Positions 35,025-43,902 of a stretch of DNA of 64,000 nt are shown piece after piece. The stretch lies in the NCBI GenBank assembly GCA_016703425.1, contig JADJCA010000011.1, forward strand, positions 186,001 to 250,000, read 5' to 3'. Position 1 is the stretch's first letter; every line of letters starts with the position of its first letter. The stretch comes from Myxococcales bacterium (GTDB lineage: Bacteria; Myxococcota_A; Polyangia; Polyangiales; Polyangiaceae). The notes beneath the pieces were generated by a model. It made no database searches and had not been told where the DNA came from. It saw only the letters and a list, made by a program, of their open reading frames with translations. Position numbers and translations under genes: made by a program.

Positions 35025-36632
35025 TCAGGGGCAGAGGTTGCCGTCGACGAGCGGCGACTGCGTCGCACCCCAGAACTCGATGTTCTTGGTGGCGACAACC
35101 GTCGCGGCGCCGGTGGCCACGTCGATGCGGAGGATCTTGCCCGCCGTGGTGAAGCCGATGACGTGCCCGTTGGCGTAGGCCACGCCCCAAACGTTCGCGT
35201 GGCCCGTTGGCCCGACGGCAGTCGCGGCGCCAGTCTGCGCGTTCACTTGAATGAGGACGTTGTTGCTCGTGGCGTCGGCGCCGCCGGCCGCTGCCGCCGA
35301 CGTCGCGTACATGGTGCCGTTCTTCACGGCGACGAGATCGCCCGCGGTCTTGAGACCGTTGCCGTAGTTGCCGATGGTGCTGAAGGCGCCTGTGGCAGGA
35401 TCGATGAGCTTCACGTCACCGGCCGAGTCGCCGGCGATGAGCTTGCCGTTGGGCAAGAACGTCATACCGTCGTTGCCGGTGCCCGACAGCGTGATGATCG
35501 GCGTGGCTGCCGCCGTCGCCTTGTCCACCGTGTAGATCTTCGTGAACGAGACGGCGTACAGCACCCCCGACGGCGTCAGCGCCAAGTCGGTGATGGAGTC
35601 GGCGATGCCGAAGCTGCCGACCGTCGTCACGGCAAGCGTGTTCGGGTCGATGCGGTAGAGCGTCTTGGGCGAGTTGGCCCAGATCGTCGCGTCGGCCGGC
35701 GCCGGGTTGTTCACGCAACACGCCGGCTGCGTGGCGCACGCAGGATCGAGGCAGTCGACGAGTCCGTTGCAGTCGTTGTCGACGCCGTCGGCGCAGTGAC
35801 CGGCCTCGCCGCTCGGCAAGACTTGCCCCACGCAGCCGCCGAAGCCGCTGCCGTCGGGTTTGCACGTGCGCGTTCCGCCGTGACACGTCGCCACACCTTC
35901 CGTGCCCACGGGGCCCTCGTAGCAGGGCTGCGTCGCGCCCGCGGTGCACCCGAGCAAGCAATGAAAGTCGAAGAGGCACGCGACGTCTTTGCAGTCGGCC
36001 GCGCCGTTGCAGTCGTTGTCGACGCCGTCGGCGCAGTGCCCCGCTTCGGCGCCGGGAAGCACTTGCCCCGTGCAGCTCTTCGTCCAGTGGCCGCCGATGC
36101 AGGACTGCTGGCCATCTTTGCATGCGCCCACGTTGCCGGTGCCAGGCTTGCCTTCGTAACAGGGGCGCGTGGCGCCGTCGGTGCAAGGCGTGTCGCAGAT
36201 GGCGTCGGTCGCGCACGACGGATCCTCGCAGCCCACCGAGCCGTTGCAGTTGATGTCCACCTTGGAGGCGCACGCTTCTTTGCCGGGCCCGTTGGCCCCC
36301 TCGCAGGGGCTCCACGAGAGAAACTCGCCCTGCCGCTGGCACGTCTGCGTGCCATCCTTGCAAACGCCTTTGCCGCGCGTCTCCGGCGCCGCCGTGTAAC
36401 AAGCGCGCGTTTGCCCGGCGGCGGGGCAGTTGCATCCTTCCTGATCGAGGCCATCGGCCGAGCACACGCGCGCGCCACCGTCGGCGCTCGTGGTGACGAA
36501 GCTCGCGTCGGTCTCGCCTTGCACCGAACCAGCGTCGCGGGCCGAGCTCCTGTCGGGGTCGGAGGAGCCGCACGCGAAGACGACGCCGAGGAGGCTCGCC
36601 GCCAAGAGGTGCCCAACGGCGCGTCGATTCAT
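35025..36632 (-). CDS. Lipoprotein with MopE-type Cys repeats and a C-terminal propeller
   Basis: A 535-residue lipoprotein starting at ATG 36632, with signal ending VVFACGSS. The first half has repeated Cys-rich units of the MopE-like type: DGVDNDCNGAADCKDVAC and DGVDNDCNGLVDCLDPAC, plus related units with CKDGTQTC, CYEGKPGTGNVGACKDGQQ and CASKVDINCNGSVGCEDPSC. The DxDxDCNG pattern probably binds calcium. The second half (from about residue 310) reads like a YncE-type beta-propeller (LYRIDPNTLAVTTVGSFG and similar). The combination is common in myxobacterial surface proteins. Confidence 0.82.
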   Translation of the reverse strand: MNRRAVGHLLAASLLGVVFACGSSDPDRSSARDAGSVQGETDASFVTTSADGGARVCSADGLDQEGCNCPAAGQTRACYTAAPETRGKGVCKDGTQTCQRQGEFLSWSPCEGANGPGKEACASKVDINCNGSVGCEDPSCATDAICDTPCTDGATRPCYEGKPGTGNVGACKDGQQSCIGGHWTKSCTGQVLPGAEAGHCADGVDNDCNGAADCKDVACLFDFHCLLGCTAGATQPCYEGPVGTEGVATCHGGTRTCKPDGSGFGGCVGQVLPSGEAGHCADGVDNDCNGLVDCLDPACATQPACCVNNPAPADATIWANSPKTLYRIDPNTLAVTTVGSFGIADSITDLALTPSGVLYAVSFTKIYTVDKATAAATPIITLSGTGNDGMTFLPNGKLIAGDSAGDVKLIDPATGAFSTIGNYGNGLKTAGDLVAVKNGTMYATSAAAAGGADATSNNVLIQVNAQTGAATAVGPTGHANVWGVAYANGHVIGFTTAGKILRIDVATGAATVVATKNIEFWGATQSPLVDGNLCP

Positions 36633-36772
36633 GCCCCTCGCAGTAGCACCGTCCAGTGCCATGGCTCGTCGATGTTGCGAGCGAAATGTGTCCCGCTGAA
36701 GAGACACACGGCGCGAGGGCGTGCCCCCTCGGCCCCACGCAAGGTCCTGGACTCGCGTAGACTCGCGCGCCC

Positions 36773-37963
36773 ATGGCTTTGTCGTTCTCCGTGAGCGCTG
36801 TCGATCCCGGTTCGCGCGCCCGCCGCGGCTCCTTCACCACACCGCACGGGCGCGTCGAGACGCCCGTCTTCATGGATGTGGGAACGCGCGCCACGGTGAC
36901 CGGTCTCGACCCCGACGATCTCGCGAGCGTCGGCACGGAGGTCGTGCTGGGCAACACGTACCACCTCATGCTGCGACCCGGCCCCGAGCTCTTCCGTCGC
37001 GTCGGAGGCATCCACAAGTTCATGGGTTGGTCGGGCCCCGTGCTCACCGACTCGGGCGGCTACCAAATCTTCTCGCTCGCGCGCGACCGCACGCTCAGCG
37101 AGCGGGGCGCTCGCTTCAAGAGCTACGTCGACGAGCGCATGCACACGCTCTCGCCAGAGAAGTCCATCGAGATGCAGACGGCGCTCGGCTCGGACATCAT
37201 GATGGTGCTCGACGTCTGCATCAACTCCATGAGCGACGAGGCGACCACGCGAGCCGCCATGGAGCGCACGCACCGATGGGCGCTCCGCAGCCTCGCGGCG
37301 CGCACGAACATGGAGCAAGCGCTCTTCGCCATCGTGCAAGGCGGCGTCGTGCCCGAGCTACGCCGCGAGTCGGCCGCGTTCTTGACGGAACACCCCTTCG
37401 ACGGTTTCGCCATCGGCGGTCTCGCCGTCGGCGATCAACGCTCCGAGCGCGAAGACGTCACGGCGCTCGCGGCGGAGCTCTTGCCGAAGGACCGACCGCG
37501 CTACCTCATGGGCGTCGGGACGCCGCCCGACTTGCTCCAGGCCATGCTCGCCGGTGTCGACATGTTCGACTGCATCATTCCGACGCACCTGGCCTGGCAA
37601 GGAACGGGCTTCACGTCCACGGGCCGCGTGCGGCTCACGCGCGCGACCAACGGCGGCGCCGATGTGGCGCTCGATGCGGCGTGCGACTGCCCGACGTGCA
37701 AGAACTTTAGCCGCTCGTACCTGCACCACCTCTTCAAGTGCTCCGAGCCGCTTGGTCCGCGCCTCCTCGCTCGACACAACCTGTTTCACTACCACTCGCT
37801 CATGCGCGAATCGCGGCGGGCCATCGAAGCGGGAACCTTCGCTGCATTCGCAAAGGCGAAGCTCGAGGCCATCGACCGCCACGAGCACTCCGGCAAGCGG
37901 ATGGGCGAACGCGTCTCGGTCGCCGGCACCAGCAGCGGCGCCAGCGCCAGCGAGGCCGAGTGA
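36773..37963 (+). CDS. tgt: tRNA-guanine transglycosylase
   Basis: Tgt exchanges guanine-34 of GUN-anticodon tRNAs for preQ1, on the path to queuosine. The 396-residue protein has the active-site Asp in LTDSGGYQIF (Asp93), the nucleophile Asp in MFDCIIPTH (Asp266) and the zinc site CDCPTC (Cys304, 306, 309) with a His in ARHNLFHY (His335). The segment after the nucleophile is PTHLAWQGTGFT where PTR-x-ARNG-type sequences are usual, a variation worth noting. Start ATG 36773. It overlaps the next gene by 4 nt (GTGA). Confidence 0.93.
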   Translation: MALSFSVSAVDPGSRARRGSFTTPHGRVETPVFMDVGTRATVTGLDPDDLASVGTEVVLGNTYHLMLRPGPELFRRVGGIHKFMGWSGPVLTDSGGYQIFSLARDRTLSERGARFKSYVDERMHTLSPEKSIEMQTALGSDIMMVLDVCINSMSDEATTRAAMERTHRWALRSLAARTNMEQALFAIVQGGVVPELRRESAAFLTEHPFDGFAIGGLAVGDQRSEREDVTALAAELLPKDRPRYLMGVGTPPDLLQAMLAGVDMFDCIIPTHLAWQGTGFTSTGRVRLTRATNGGADVALDAACDCPTCKNFSRSYLHHLFKCSEPLGPRLLARHNLFHYHSLMRESRRAIEAGTFAAFAKAKLEAIDRHEHSGKRMGERVSVAGTSSGASASEAE

Positions 37964-38781
37964 AGGTCAGCGGCCCCTGCGAGATCGTCACGACGCGCGG
38001 CGGCATCCTCGCTGTGCGCGATCAGGCGAGCGGCGAGATCATGCACCCGGTGCCGGGTGAAGCCGAGGCGCTCTATGGAGCTCCGTCGCGACTCGCGGCT
38101 CGACTTCGCGATGCCGAGGAGCGCGACTTGGTGCTGCTCGACGTCGGGCTCGGCGCAGCCTCCAACGCGCTGACGGCGTGGCGCGTCTCCGAGGCACGGG
38201 AGTCGACGCTGAGGCGCCTTCGGCTCGTGAGCTTCGACTGGAGCGACGCCGCGCTCGCGATGGCGCTTCGGCCTGAGAATGCGCCGTCTTTCGGGCTCGA
38301 TGGCGCGGCGGGCGAGGCGGCGCGGTCGCTCCTCGAGTCGGGGCACGTCGAGACGAGTCGAACGGTGTGGAACTTCGTGCGCGACCCTCTGCCCGGCGCC
38401 CTTTCGGCGTTGGCTCCAAACATGGCGGACATCGTCTTTTGGGATCCCTATTCGCCGAAGACGAACCCGGCGTTGTGGACCGTGGCGACGTTCGTGGCCC
38501 TGCGGCGCGTGTGCCGGAGCGGCGCCACCGTGCACACGTTCAGCGCGTCGACGAAGGTGCGCTCCGCGCTCCTCTTGGCCGGCTTCGCCGTCGGCGTGGG
38601 CCCGGGCACGGGCCTCAAGGAGGGGACGACGATGGCCGCCGTTGACGTGGCCGACCTCGCCGAGCCGCTCGACGCGCGGTGGCTGACGCGCCTCGAACGC
38701 TCCTCATCGCCCTGGCCGGAGGATGCGCCGCCGGACGCGATGGATCGGGTGCGGGCGGCCGCTCAGTTCACTGGCGCTTGA
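37960..38781 (+). CDS. MnmC-like tRNA wobble-uridine methyltransferase domain protein
   Basis: A 273-residue protein from GTG 37960. It has a SAM-binding start (LVLLDVGLGAASNALTAW) and the DUF752/Methyltransf_30 signature (DIVFWDPYSPKTNPALWT) of the MnmC methyltransferase half. In E. coli MnmC makes mnm5U34 in certain tRNAs; the FAD-dependent half is absent here, as in other single-domain MnmC2-like proteins. Overlap with tgt points to a shared wobble-modification role. Exact substrate is inferred. Confidence 0.8.
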   Translation: MKVSGPCEIVTTRGGILAVRDQASGEIMHPVPGEAEALYGAPSRLAARLRDAEERDLVLLDVGLGAASNALTAWRVSEARESTLRRLRLVSFDWSDAALAMALRPENAPSFGLDGAAGEAARSLLESGHVETSRTVWNFVRDPLPGALSALAPNMADIVFWDPYSPKTNPALWTVATFVALRRVCRSGATVHTFSASTKVRSALLLAGFAVGVGPGTGLKEGTTMAAVDVADLAEPLDARWLTRLERSSSPWPEDAPPDAMDRVRAAAQFTGA

Positions 38782-38845
38782 TCCAGCGCTGCCGCTGACT
38801 TCACACGGGCGACCTGCAGAACGCGCGAACGCGTGCAGAGCGCAC

Positions 38846-39727
38846 CTACTTCGCAAAACGCGCATCGCCTTCGAGGAGCCAATCGAGGCGCTGCGCGACC
38901 TGGGCGGCGACAAGACCGCCGTAGGTGTGCCCCTCGCCCGTCGACGGTGCGACGAAGACGGCAACGTTGGCGGCGGCCAGCAGGGCGCCAGCGCGCTTCG
39001 CGTCGCCCGTGCACGCGCTCTGGCCGCAGGCGAAGAGGACGCGCTTGCCGCCCTTGCGAGCGAAGCGCTTGGCGAGGTCGGCGCTCCACGAACTGTGGCC
39101 TCCTTCGATCAGCACCATGCGAGCGACGGGCGAGCTTTCGCGAAGCGCGTAGGTGACGCCGAAGAGCGCGCCCAGCGAGAAGCCCACGTAGGCCATTGGG
39201 CCCGGGTCGACGAGGGCACCGAAACGCTCGCGGAGCGCTAGGACCGCGGCGTCGACTTCGGCGGAGAAGCGCGACGCGTTGTCGTAGGTGAAGCGCACGT
39301 CGTCTTTCGACGGAGAATCGCTGCGCGCAACGCCGCGCGGGCAAAGCACGAAGGCGCGCGTTCCAAAGAGGTGGCCCCACTCACCGCATTGCCACTCGGG
39401 TCGATCGTAGTTGCCGTGGGCCGCCACGACGATCGGCGCTGGCGTCGTGCGCCCAAGCGGCACGTGGACAAAGGCGTGAGCAAACTTCGGGACCGCGAGC
39501 GAGATGGTCGGGTCTTGTCCGAAGTCGGCAACGACGCTGCCGCCGTCGGTTCGCGTCGCCTCGCGCCCATCGGCGCCTGATACCGCGAGGCCCGCGTCCG
39601 GCGTGGGCGGCAGAGACGAGGGCGCCGCCGGCGCTTGAACGACCGGTTCGTGCGACGCCGTGGAAACCGGCGCGCGGCACTGCGCGAGGCCCAAGAAGGC
39701 GAAGAGCGGCAGAGCGAAGCGCGACAT
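38846..39727 (-). CDS. Alpha/beta hydrolase lipoprotein
   Basis: A 293-residue protein with signal ending LGLAQCRA (lipobox), then a Pro/Ala linker to about residue 70. The hydrolase core has the oxyanion segment VAAHGNYD (about 102-108), nucleophile elbow VGFSLGA (Ser184) and catalytic His in GEGHTYGG (His267). It is probably exported and attached to a membrane. Ester or peptide substrate is unknown; poly-ester depolymerase-like (PHB) or peptidase S9-like relatives are candidates. Confidence 0.8.
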   Translation of the reverse strand: MSRFALPLFAFLGLAQCRAPVSTASHEPVVQAPAAPSSLPPTPDAGLAVSGADGREATRTDGGSVVADFGQDPTISLAVPKFAHAFVHVPLGRTTPAPIVVAAHGNYDRPEWQCGEWGHLFGTRAFVLCPRGVARSDSPSKDDVRFTYDNASRFSAEVDAAVLALRERFGALVDPGPMAYVGFSLGALFGVTYALRESSPVARMVLIEGGHSSWSADLAKRFARKGGKRVLFACGQSACTGDAKRAGALLAAANVAVFVAPSTGEGHTYGGLVAAQVAQRLDWLLEGDARFAK

Positions 39728-39992
39728 CGACGGAGTATAGGGGCGCCGACGCGAGCCTGAATCGGTGCCTTCACGACGCCGGCGGCGTCCGACGCCAAGG
39801 GATGGCCTCGACGCCTCAGGTGTCGCAAGCAGGCCACACGGCCGTCACGCGGGCTGCCGCGCAACTGGCCTCGGCAGATCGGCGCGCGTTGGCGCCCGGG
39901 CGCTGTTCCTGCGGTCTCGTCTCACGGCCCGTGACCCGACGCGCGACGGCTCCGGCCGCCGCCCGTAGGTCCACCGATTGCACGCCGCGGGC

Positions 39993-42900
39993 ATGCCCAA
40001 ACGCATCGGTTGGCTCAGCGCGAGTACGTCTTTGGTTGGGCTCTTTCTGGGACTCGCGTCATGCAGCGCCACGCCCGAAGTGGACGCGCGCCGCGATTTT
40101 GCTCGCGGCGCCACGGCGGACCAGCCTTCGTCGGTCTTCGTGGAGACCTGCGAGGTGCTCGACGCCACGAGCGCCGTGCCCGACGAGGGCGCCGCGTACC
40201 TCCTCGCAGGCGGCTTGGCAGGCGCGTTGGGCTCCGGCGGCGATCGCGAGAGGCAGCCGTTGCAGTCGACGCTTCGGCTCTTCGAAGACGGCGTCGAGAT
40301 CGGCCCGCCTCACAGCATCCACGCCGACATCCGCGTGTTGGGCGGCGGTCGATTCTCTCACTGGGGAACCACGCTCCGCTGGTCGTCCTCGGACAACAGC
40401 GATCCGCGCCTGAATGGCCGCGTCTACGCCGCGATGGTGTCTCACCCGATGGACGTCACCACCGCCGCGCACGACGAGGGCAAGAACTACATTCTGACGG
40501 CGGCCTTCGGTCTCCCAGGGGACAGCGTGCAAGGCCCGACGCAATCGTCGTTGCGCCTCTTCGAAGACGGCGTCGAGCTCGGCCCCGCCCACAGCCTCCA
40601 CCAAGACATCCGCGAGCTCGGCGCCGGTCGCTTCTCTCACTGGGGCAACGCGCTCTACTTCTCGAGTCGTGACGGCAGCGATCCGCGCACCAACGGCCGA
40701 GCGTACTCCTTCGTGCGATCCGACACCTGCCTCGAGCCGACCCGCCGAGCACCCGAGGTCTGCACGCCGCTATCCCCGGGCGGGATGAGCCCCGAGGTCG
40801 GCCAGGCCTTCGTGACGAGGCAGGGACCGGAGGGCCCGAGCGATGGGGCCTCCGCGCCCACGCGGTCTACCACGCGCATCTACGAAGACGGCCGTCCGCT
40901 AGGACCGGCCCACAGTTCGCACGAGGCCATACGTCAGGTTGGGCGCGGCCGATTCTCACACTGGGGCGAGACGCTCTACTTCTCGTCCTCCGACGGCACC
41001 GACCCGCGCAGCAACGGCCGCGCGTACACGACGGCAGCGGCTCACGTGCTCCCCACCGTGAACGCCAACGTCGATGAAGGTCGCGCCTTCGCCCTTCCGT
41101 TGCTCGCGGCTCCGAGCGACACGGCGAGCCGGCCGACGCTGTCGCAAGTCGTTCTCTTTGAAGATGGGGTGCCGCTTGGGCCTGCGCACAGCACCCACGA
41201 CGCGATCCGCACGCTCGGGGGCGGACGCTTCTCGCATTGGAACGGGAGGCTCTACTTCTCTAGTTCCGATGGCTCGGACGTGCGCACCAACGGCCGGGTC
41301 TACTCGTACCTCGCGTCCCCCGATTGCGACGACGGCTTTCCCGAAGCGCAGCTCGAGACCTGCGACGCCCTCGATCTGTCGGAGGCGGTCTCCGATGGCG
41401 GGGTCGCTTGGCGGCTCTCGAAGGCGTTCAGCGAACCGGGCGACACGGCGAACAAGCCGGGGCGCTCGCGGCTCATGGTCTTCGAAGATGGCAGACCCCT
41501 TGGGTTGGGCCATCGCGTCCACGACGAGATCCGCACGCTCGGCGCCGGGCGCTTCTCGCACTGGTACGACAGCCTGATCTTCTCCGCGTCGGACAACACC
41601 GATCCGCGGACCAACGGGCGACGCTACTCCGTGAAGGCGAGTCACTTGGTCAAGGTCTCGGCGGCGGCCTCCGCGGAAGGTCACGCCCTTCTCTTGGAGG
41701 ACGCCTTTGGTGCACCCGGTGACTTGCCCGGCAGCCCGGCGGCTTCGTCGATGCGCCTCTTCGAGGATGGCGTCGAGCTAGGGCCCGCGCACAGCGCGCA
41801 CGCAGAGATTCGCGAGCGTGGTCAGGGACGTTTCTCTCACTGGAACAACGCGCTGTATTTCTCGTCCAGCGACGGCACCGATCCGCGGACCAATGGGCGG
41901 ACGTACACGTACGTATTGAGCAGCCGGTGCGAAGACCCGAGCGAGTCGTACTTCCGCGAGAACTTCCTCGACACCTACGCGGCGTCCGGCGCTCTCGGTC
42001 CCTCTTGGCAGACGAGCGGAGCGTGGCAGCGGAGCGCCTTGCGCGGGATCACGGGCGCGTCGGGTGATGCGTCAGGTGGCGCGTCGAATGAGAGCGCTGA
42101 AGCGCTCCTCGACGCGCAACACTTTACCGACGCGCGGATCTCGACTTGGGTCGACCTGAGCGACGCGCAGGTGGGCGATTCGCTGGCCCTCGTTGCGCGG
42201 CGTCAAGCGAGCGGTGCGCACTACGCTGCGCGCTTGGCGAAGGCGGCTGCGGGCTACCGCGCATCCATCGAGCGGTGCACCGCCACCGCTTGCGAGGAGT
42301 TGTCGGCCAACAGCTTCTCGCGCGGCTTGGGAGTCTTCACCTTCGACCTCCGCGCCGACAAGCTCACGCTCTCCATGGCCGGTGCGGCAGAAGCTTTTGC
42401 CCGCGACGCGACCCTGAACGGTGCGGGCCAGCTGGGCCTCCGGGCCAAGCTTCGCGGAGGGGCTGTCGCCCGCTTCGGCGTGCAGCAGCGAGGTCTCGAA
42501 CCAACGAGCGCGATCCAGGTCTCGACGATCGCGAGGGCCGACACCGGCTACGCGACGTTCCAGAGCATCAACCAGCGCGTGGTCGAGACCCCTTATGGCT
42601 GGTTCACGACGTGGCTCGAAAGCTCCGCCGAGCGCCCCGACGGCTCGGCGCCGGGCGTGTGGAAGCTCGCCCGAAGCAGAAACGGCGGCCAAAGTTGGGA
42701 CATCGTCGATCGAGCGACGATCCCCGTGAGCACCAAGCCACCGGTGTTCGACGTCGACGCGAAGGGAAACCTCTACCTCGTCTACGTCGACTGGATGACC
42801 GGTGCGGGCTTCTTCCGAAAGTACGGTCCCCAAAATGACTTCGCTGGCCCGGCGCTGTCGACGACGTTGAGCGGCGGATTGGGGACCGGAAAGTACGCGG

Positions 42901-43778
42901 TGATCTACGACGCAGCCCGCGACGCGCTTTGGTACATGAACGGCTACGGCGGTCGCCTGTGGCGCCTCCGAACCGATGGGACGCTCGACGCGGGTTGGCC
43001 GCAGGGCGGCCTCGCGATCGTGGGCCCTGGCTCCGTCGCGGGCCCTCAGTACATGCTTGTCGAACTGGCGAACGGCTCGCTCATCGCGGCGTGGACCTCG
43101 AATCAAAACGACGGCTGCGGGGGCTTTGGCGGCGTTTGCTACTACGACATCCGGTTCCTCCATTCCGCCGACGGAGTCACCTGGAGGAACGCCGCCGGGG
43201 AGGCCGTGAGCCTGCCCGTGGCCGCCGACGGCACCGGCACCGGACCGCAAGCAACGGTGGTCACTCGCGTCGACGAGCCCACGGCGTCGAGCCTCAACTG
43301 GTTGGCCAACATCCGCTACGCCGCGGGCAAGCTTCACTTCATGTACCGGTCCGCCGACGCGAACCCGAGTCTGAGCAAAAGCCGCATGGAGTACGTGCGG
43401 TGGGATTGGGGCCCCGGCGCGCGCGTCGAGGACAAGCGCGTGGCTCTCGAGCCGTGGGCCGGACGAGCGGTCTCGCTTCTGGGCTTGGACGGATTCTTCT
43501 CGGGGAGCGATCGGGCGACAGCACCGCTCGTCGCCGTCTCCCATGCGCCCAAGGGTGGCGACCGCGTCGGAGCCCTGATCAGTCGCGATGCAGGCAGCAC
43601 GTGGAGCGACCTCGGCCTCGCCAACGCCGTGGGTCCAGAGCGTTGGGTCTACGCCGTCGGAGGCGCGCGTAAACCGACCGTCGATGGGTGGGTCTTGGGG
43701 ACTTACACCGAGTTCCCGGTCAACGGCGCTGGCCCGGGGAGCTTCCTGGTGCGCTTTTTCAAGGTGCGCGCCCGGTAG
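39993..43778 (+). CDS. Giant lipoprotein with six GRFSHW repeats and Asp-box propeller motifs
   Basis: A 1261-residue protein starting at ATG 39993 with signal ending LGLASCSA (lipobox). Six repeats fill residues of about 50-650. Each has the pattern LFEDGVELGPAHSLH, then I R x L G x GRFSHW, then LYFSSSDGSDPRTNGRxY. The GRFSHW copies encoded at 40347, 40626, 40947, 41223, 41547 and 41826 alternate at 93 and 107 residues, so the unit is really a three-fold 200-residue super-repeat with Cys pairs between pairs. The remaining C-terminal part has sialidase/BNR Asp-box motifs (SRNGGQSW, SRDAGSTWSD), indicating a six-bladed propeller. A carbohydrate-binding or degrading surface role is likely but unproven. 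The final stop is 129 nt before tRNA-Leu. Confidence 0.8.
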   Translation: MPKRIGWLSASTSLVGLFLGLASCSATPEVDARRDFARGATADQPSSVFVETCEVLDATSAVPDEGAAYLLAGGLAGALGSGGDRERQPLQSTLRLFEDGVEIGPPHSIHADIRVLGGGRFSHWGTTLRWSSSDNSDPRLNGRVYAAMVSHPMDVTTAAHDEGKNYILTAAFGLPGDSVQGPTQSSLRLFEDGVELGPAHSLHQDIRELGAGRFSHWGNALYFSSRDGSDPRTNGRAYSFVRSDTCLEPTRRAPEVCTPLSPGGMSPEVGQAFVTRQGPEGPSDGASAPTRSTTRIYEDGRPLGPAHSSHEAIRQVGRGRFSHWGETLYFSSSDGTDPRSNGRAYTTAAAHVLPTVNANVDEGRAFALPLLAAPSDTASRPTLSQVVLFEDGVPLGPAHSTHDAIRTLGGGRFSHWNGRLYFSSSDGSDVRTNGRVYSYLASPDCDDGFPEAQLETCDALDLSEAVSDGGVAWRLSKAFSEPGDTANKPGRSRLMVFEDGRPLGLGHRVHDEIRTLGAGRFSHWYDSLIFSASDNTDPRTNGRRYSVKASHLVKVSAAASAEGHALLLEDAFGAPGDLPGSPAASSMRLFEDGVELGPAHSAHAEIRERGQGRFSHWNNALYFSSSDGTDPRTNGRTYTYVLSSRCEDPSESYFRENFLDTYAASGALGPSWQTSGAWQRSALRGITGASGDASGGASNESAEALLDAQHFTDARISTWVDLSDAQVGDSLALVARRQASGAHYAARLAKAAAGYRASIERCTATACEELSANSFSRGLGVFTFDLRADKLTLSMAGAAEAFARDATLNGAGQLGLRAKLRGGAVARFGVQQRGLEPTSAIQVSTIARADTGYATFQSINQRVVETPYGWFTTWLESSAERPDGSAPGVWKLARSRNGGQSWDIVDRATIPVSTKPPVFDVDAKGNLYLVYVDWMTGAGFFRKYGPQNDFAGPALSTTLSGGLGTGKYAVIYDAARDALWYMNGYGGRLWRLRTDGTLDAGWPQGGLAIVGPGSVAGPQYMLVELANGSLIAAWTSNQNDGCGGFGGVCYYDIRFLHSADGVTWRNAAGEAVSLPVAADGTGTGPQATVVTRVDEPTASSLNWLANIRYAAGKLHFMYRSADANPSLSKSRMEYVRWDWGPGARVEDKRVALEPWAGRAVSLLGLDGFFSGSDRATAPLVAVSHAPKGGDRVGALISRDAGSTWSDLGLANAVGPERWVYAVGGARKPTVDGWVLGTYTEFPVNGAGPGSFLVRFFKVRAR

Positions 43779-43902
43779 GTCTCGCCGCCGAGAGCCGAGC
43801 GGAAACTTCGGGGTACCACTCCGAAGGCGCTTGCCATCGCCAGGCTATCTGAACAGACTTCCGAAGGTCCGAGTGGGTCGGCCCCAAAGTTGCCCCACGA
43901 AG

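Noticed and set aside
42072..43544. A 490-codon minus-strand frame opposite the giant lipoprotein
   Set aside because: It is antisense to clear Asp-box repeats and reads as Arg/Val-rich shadow sequence.
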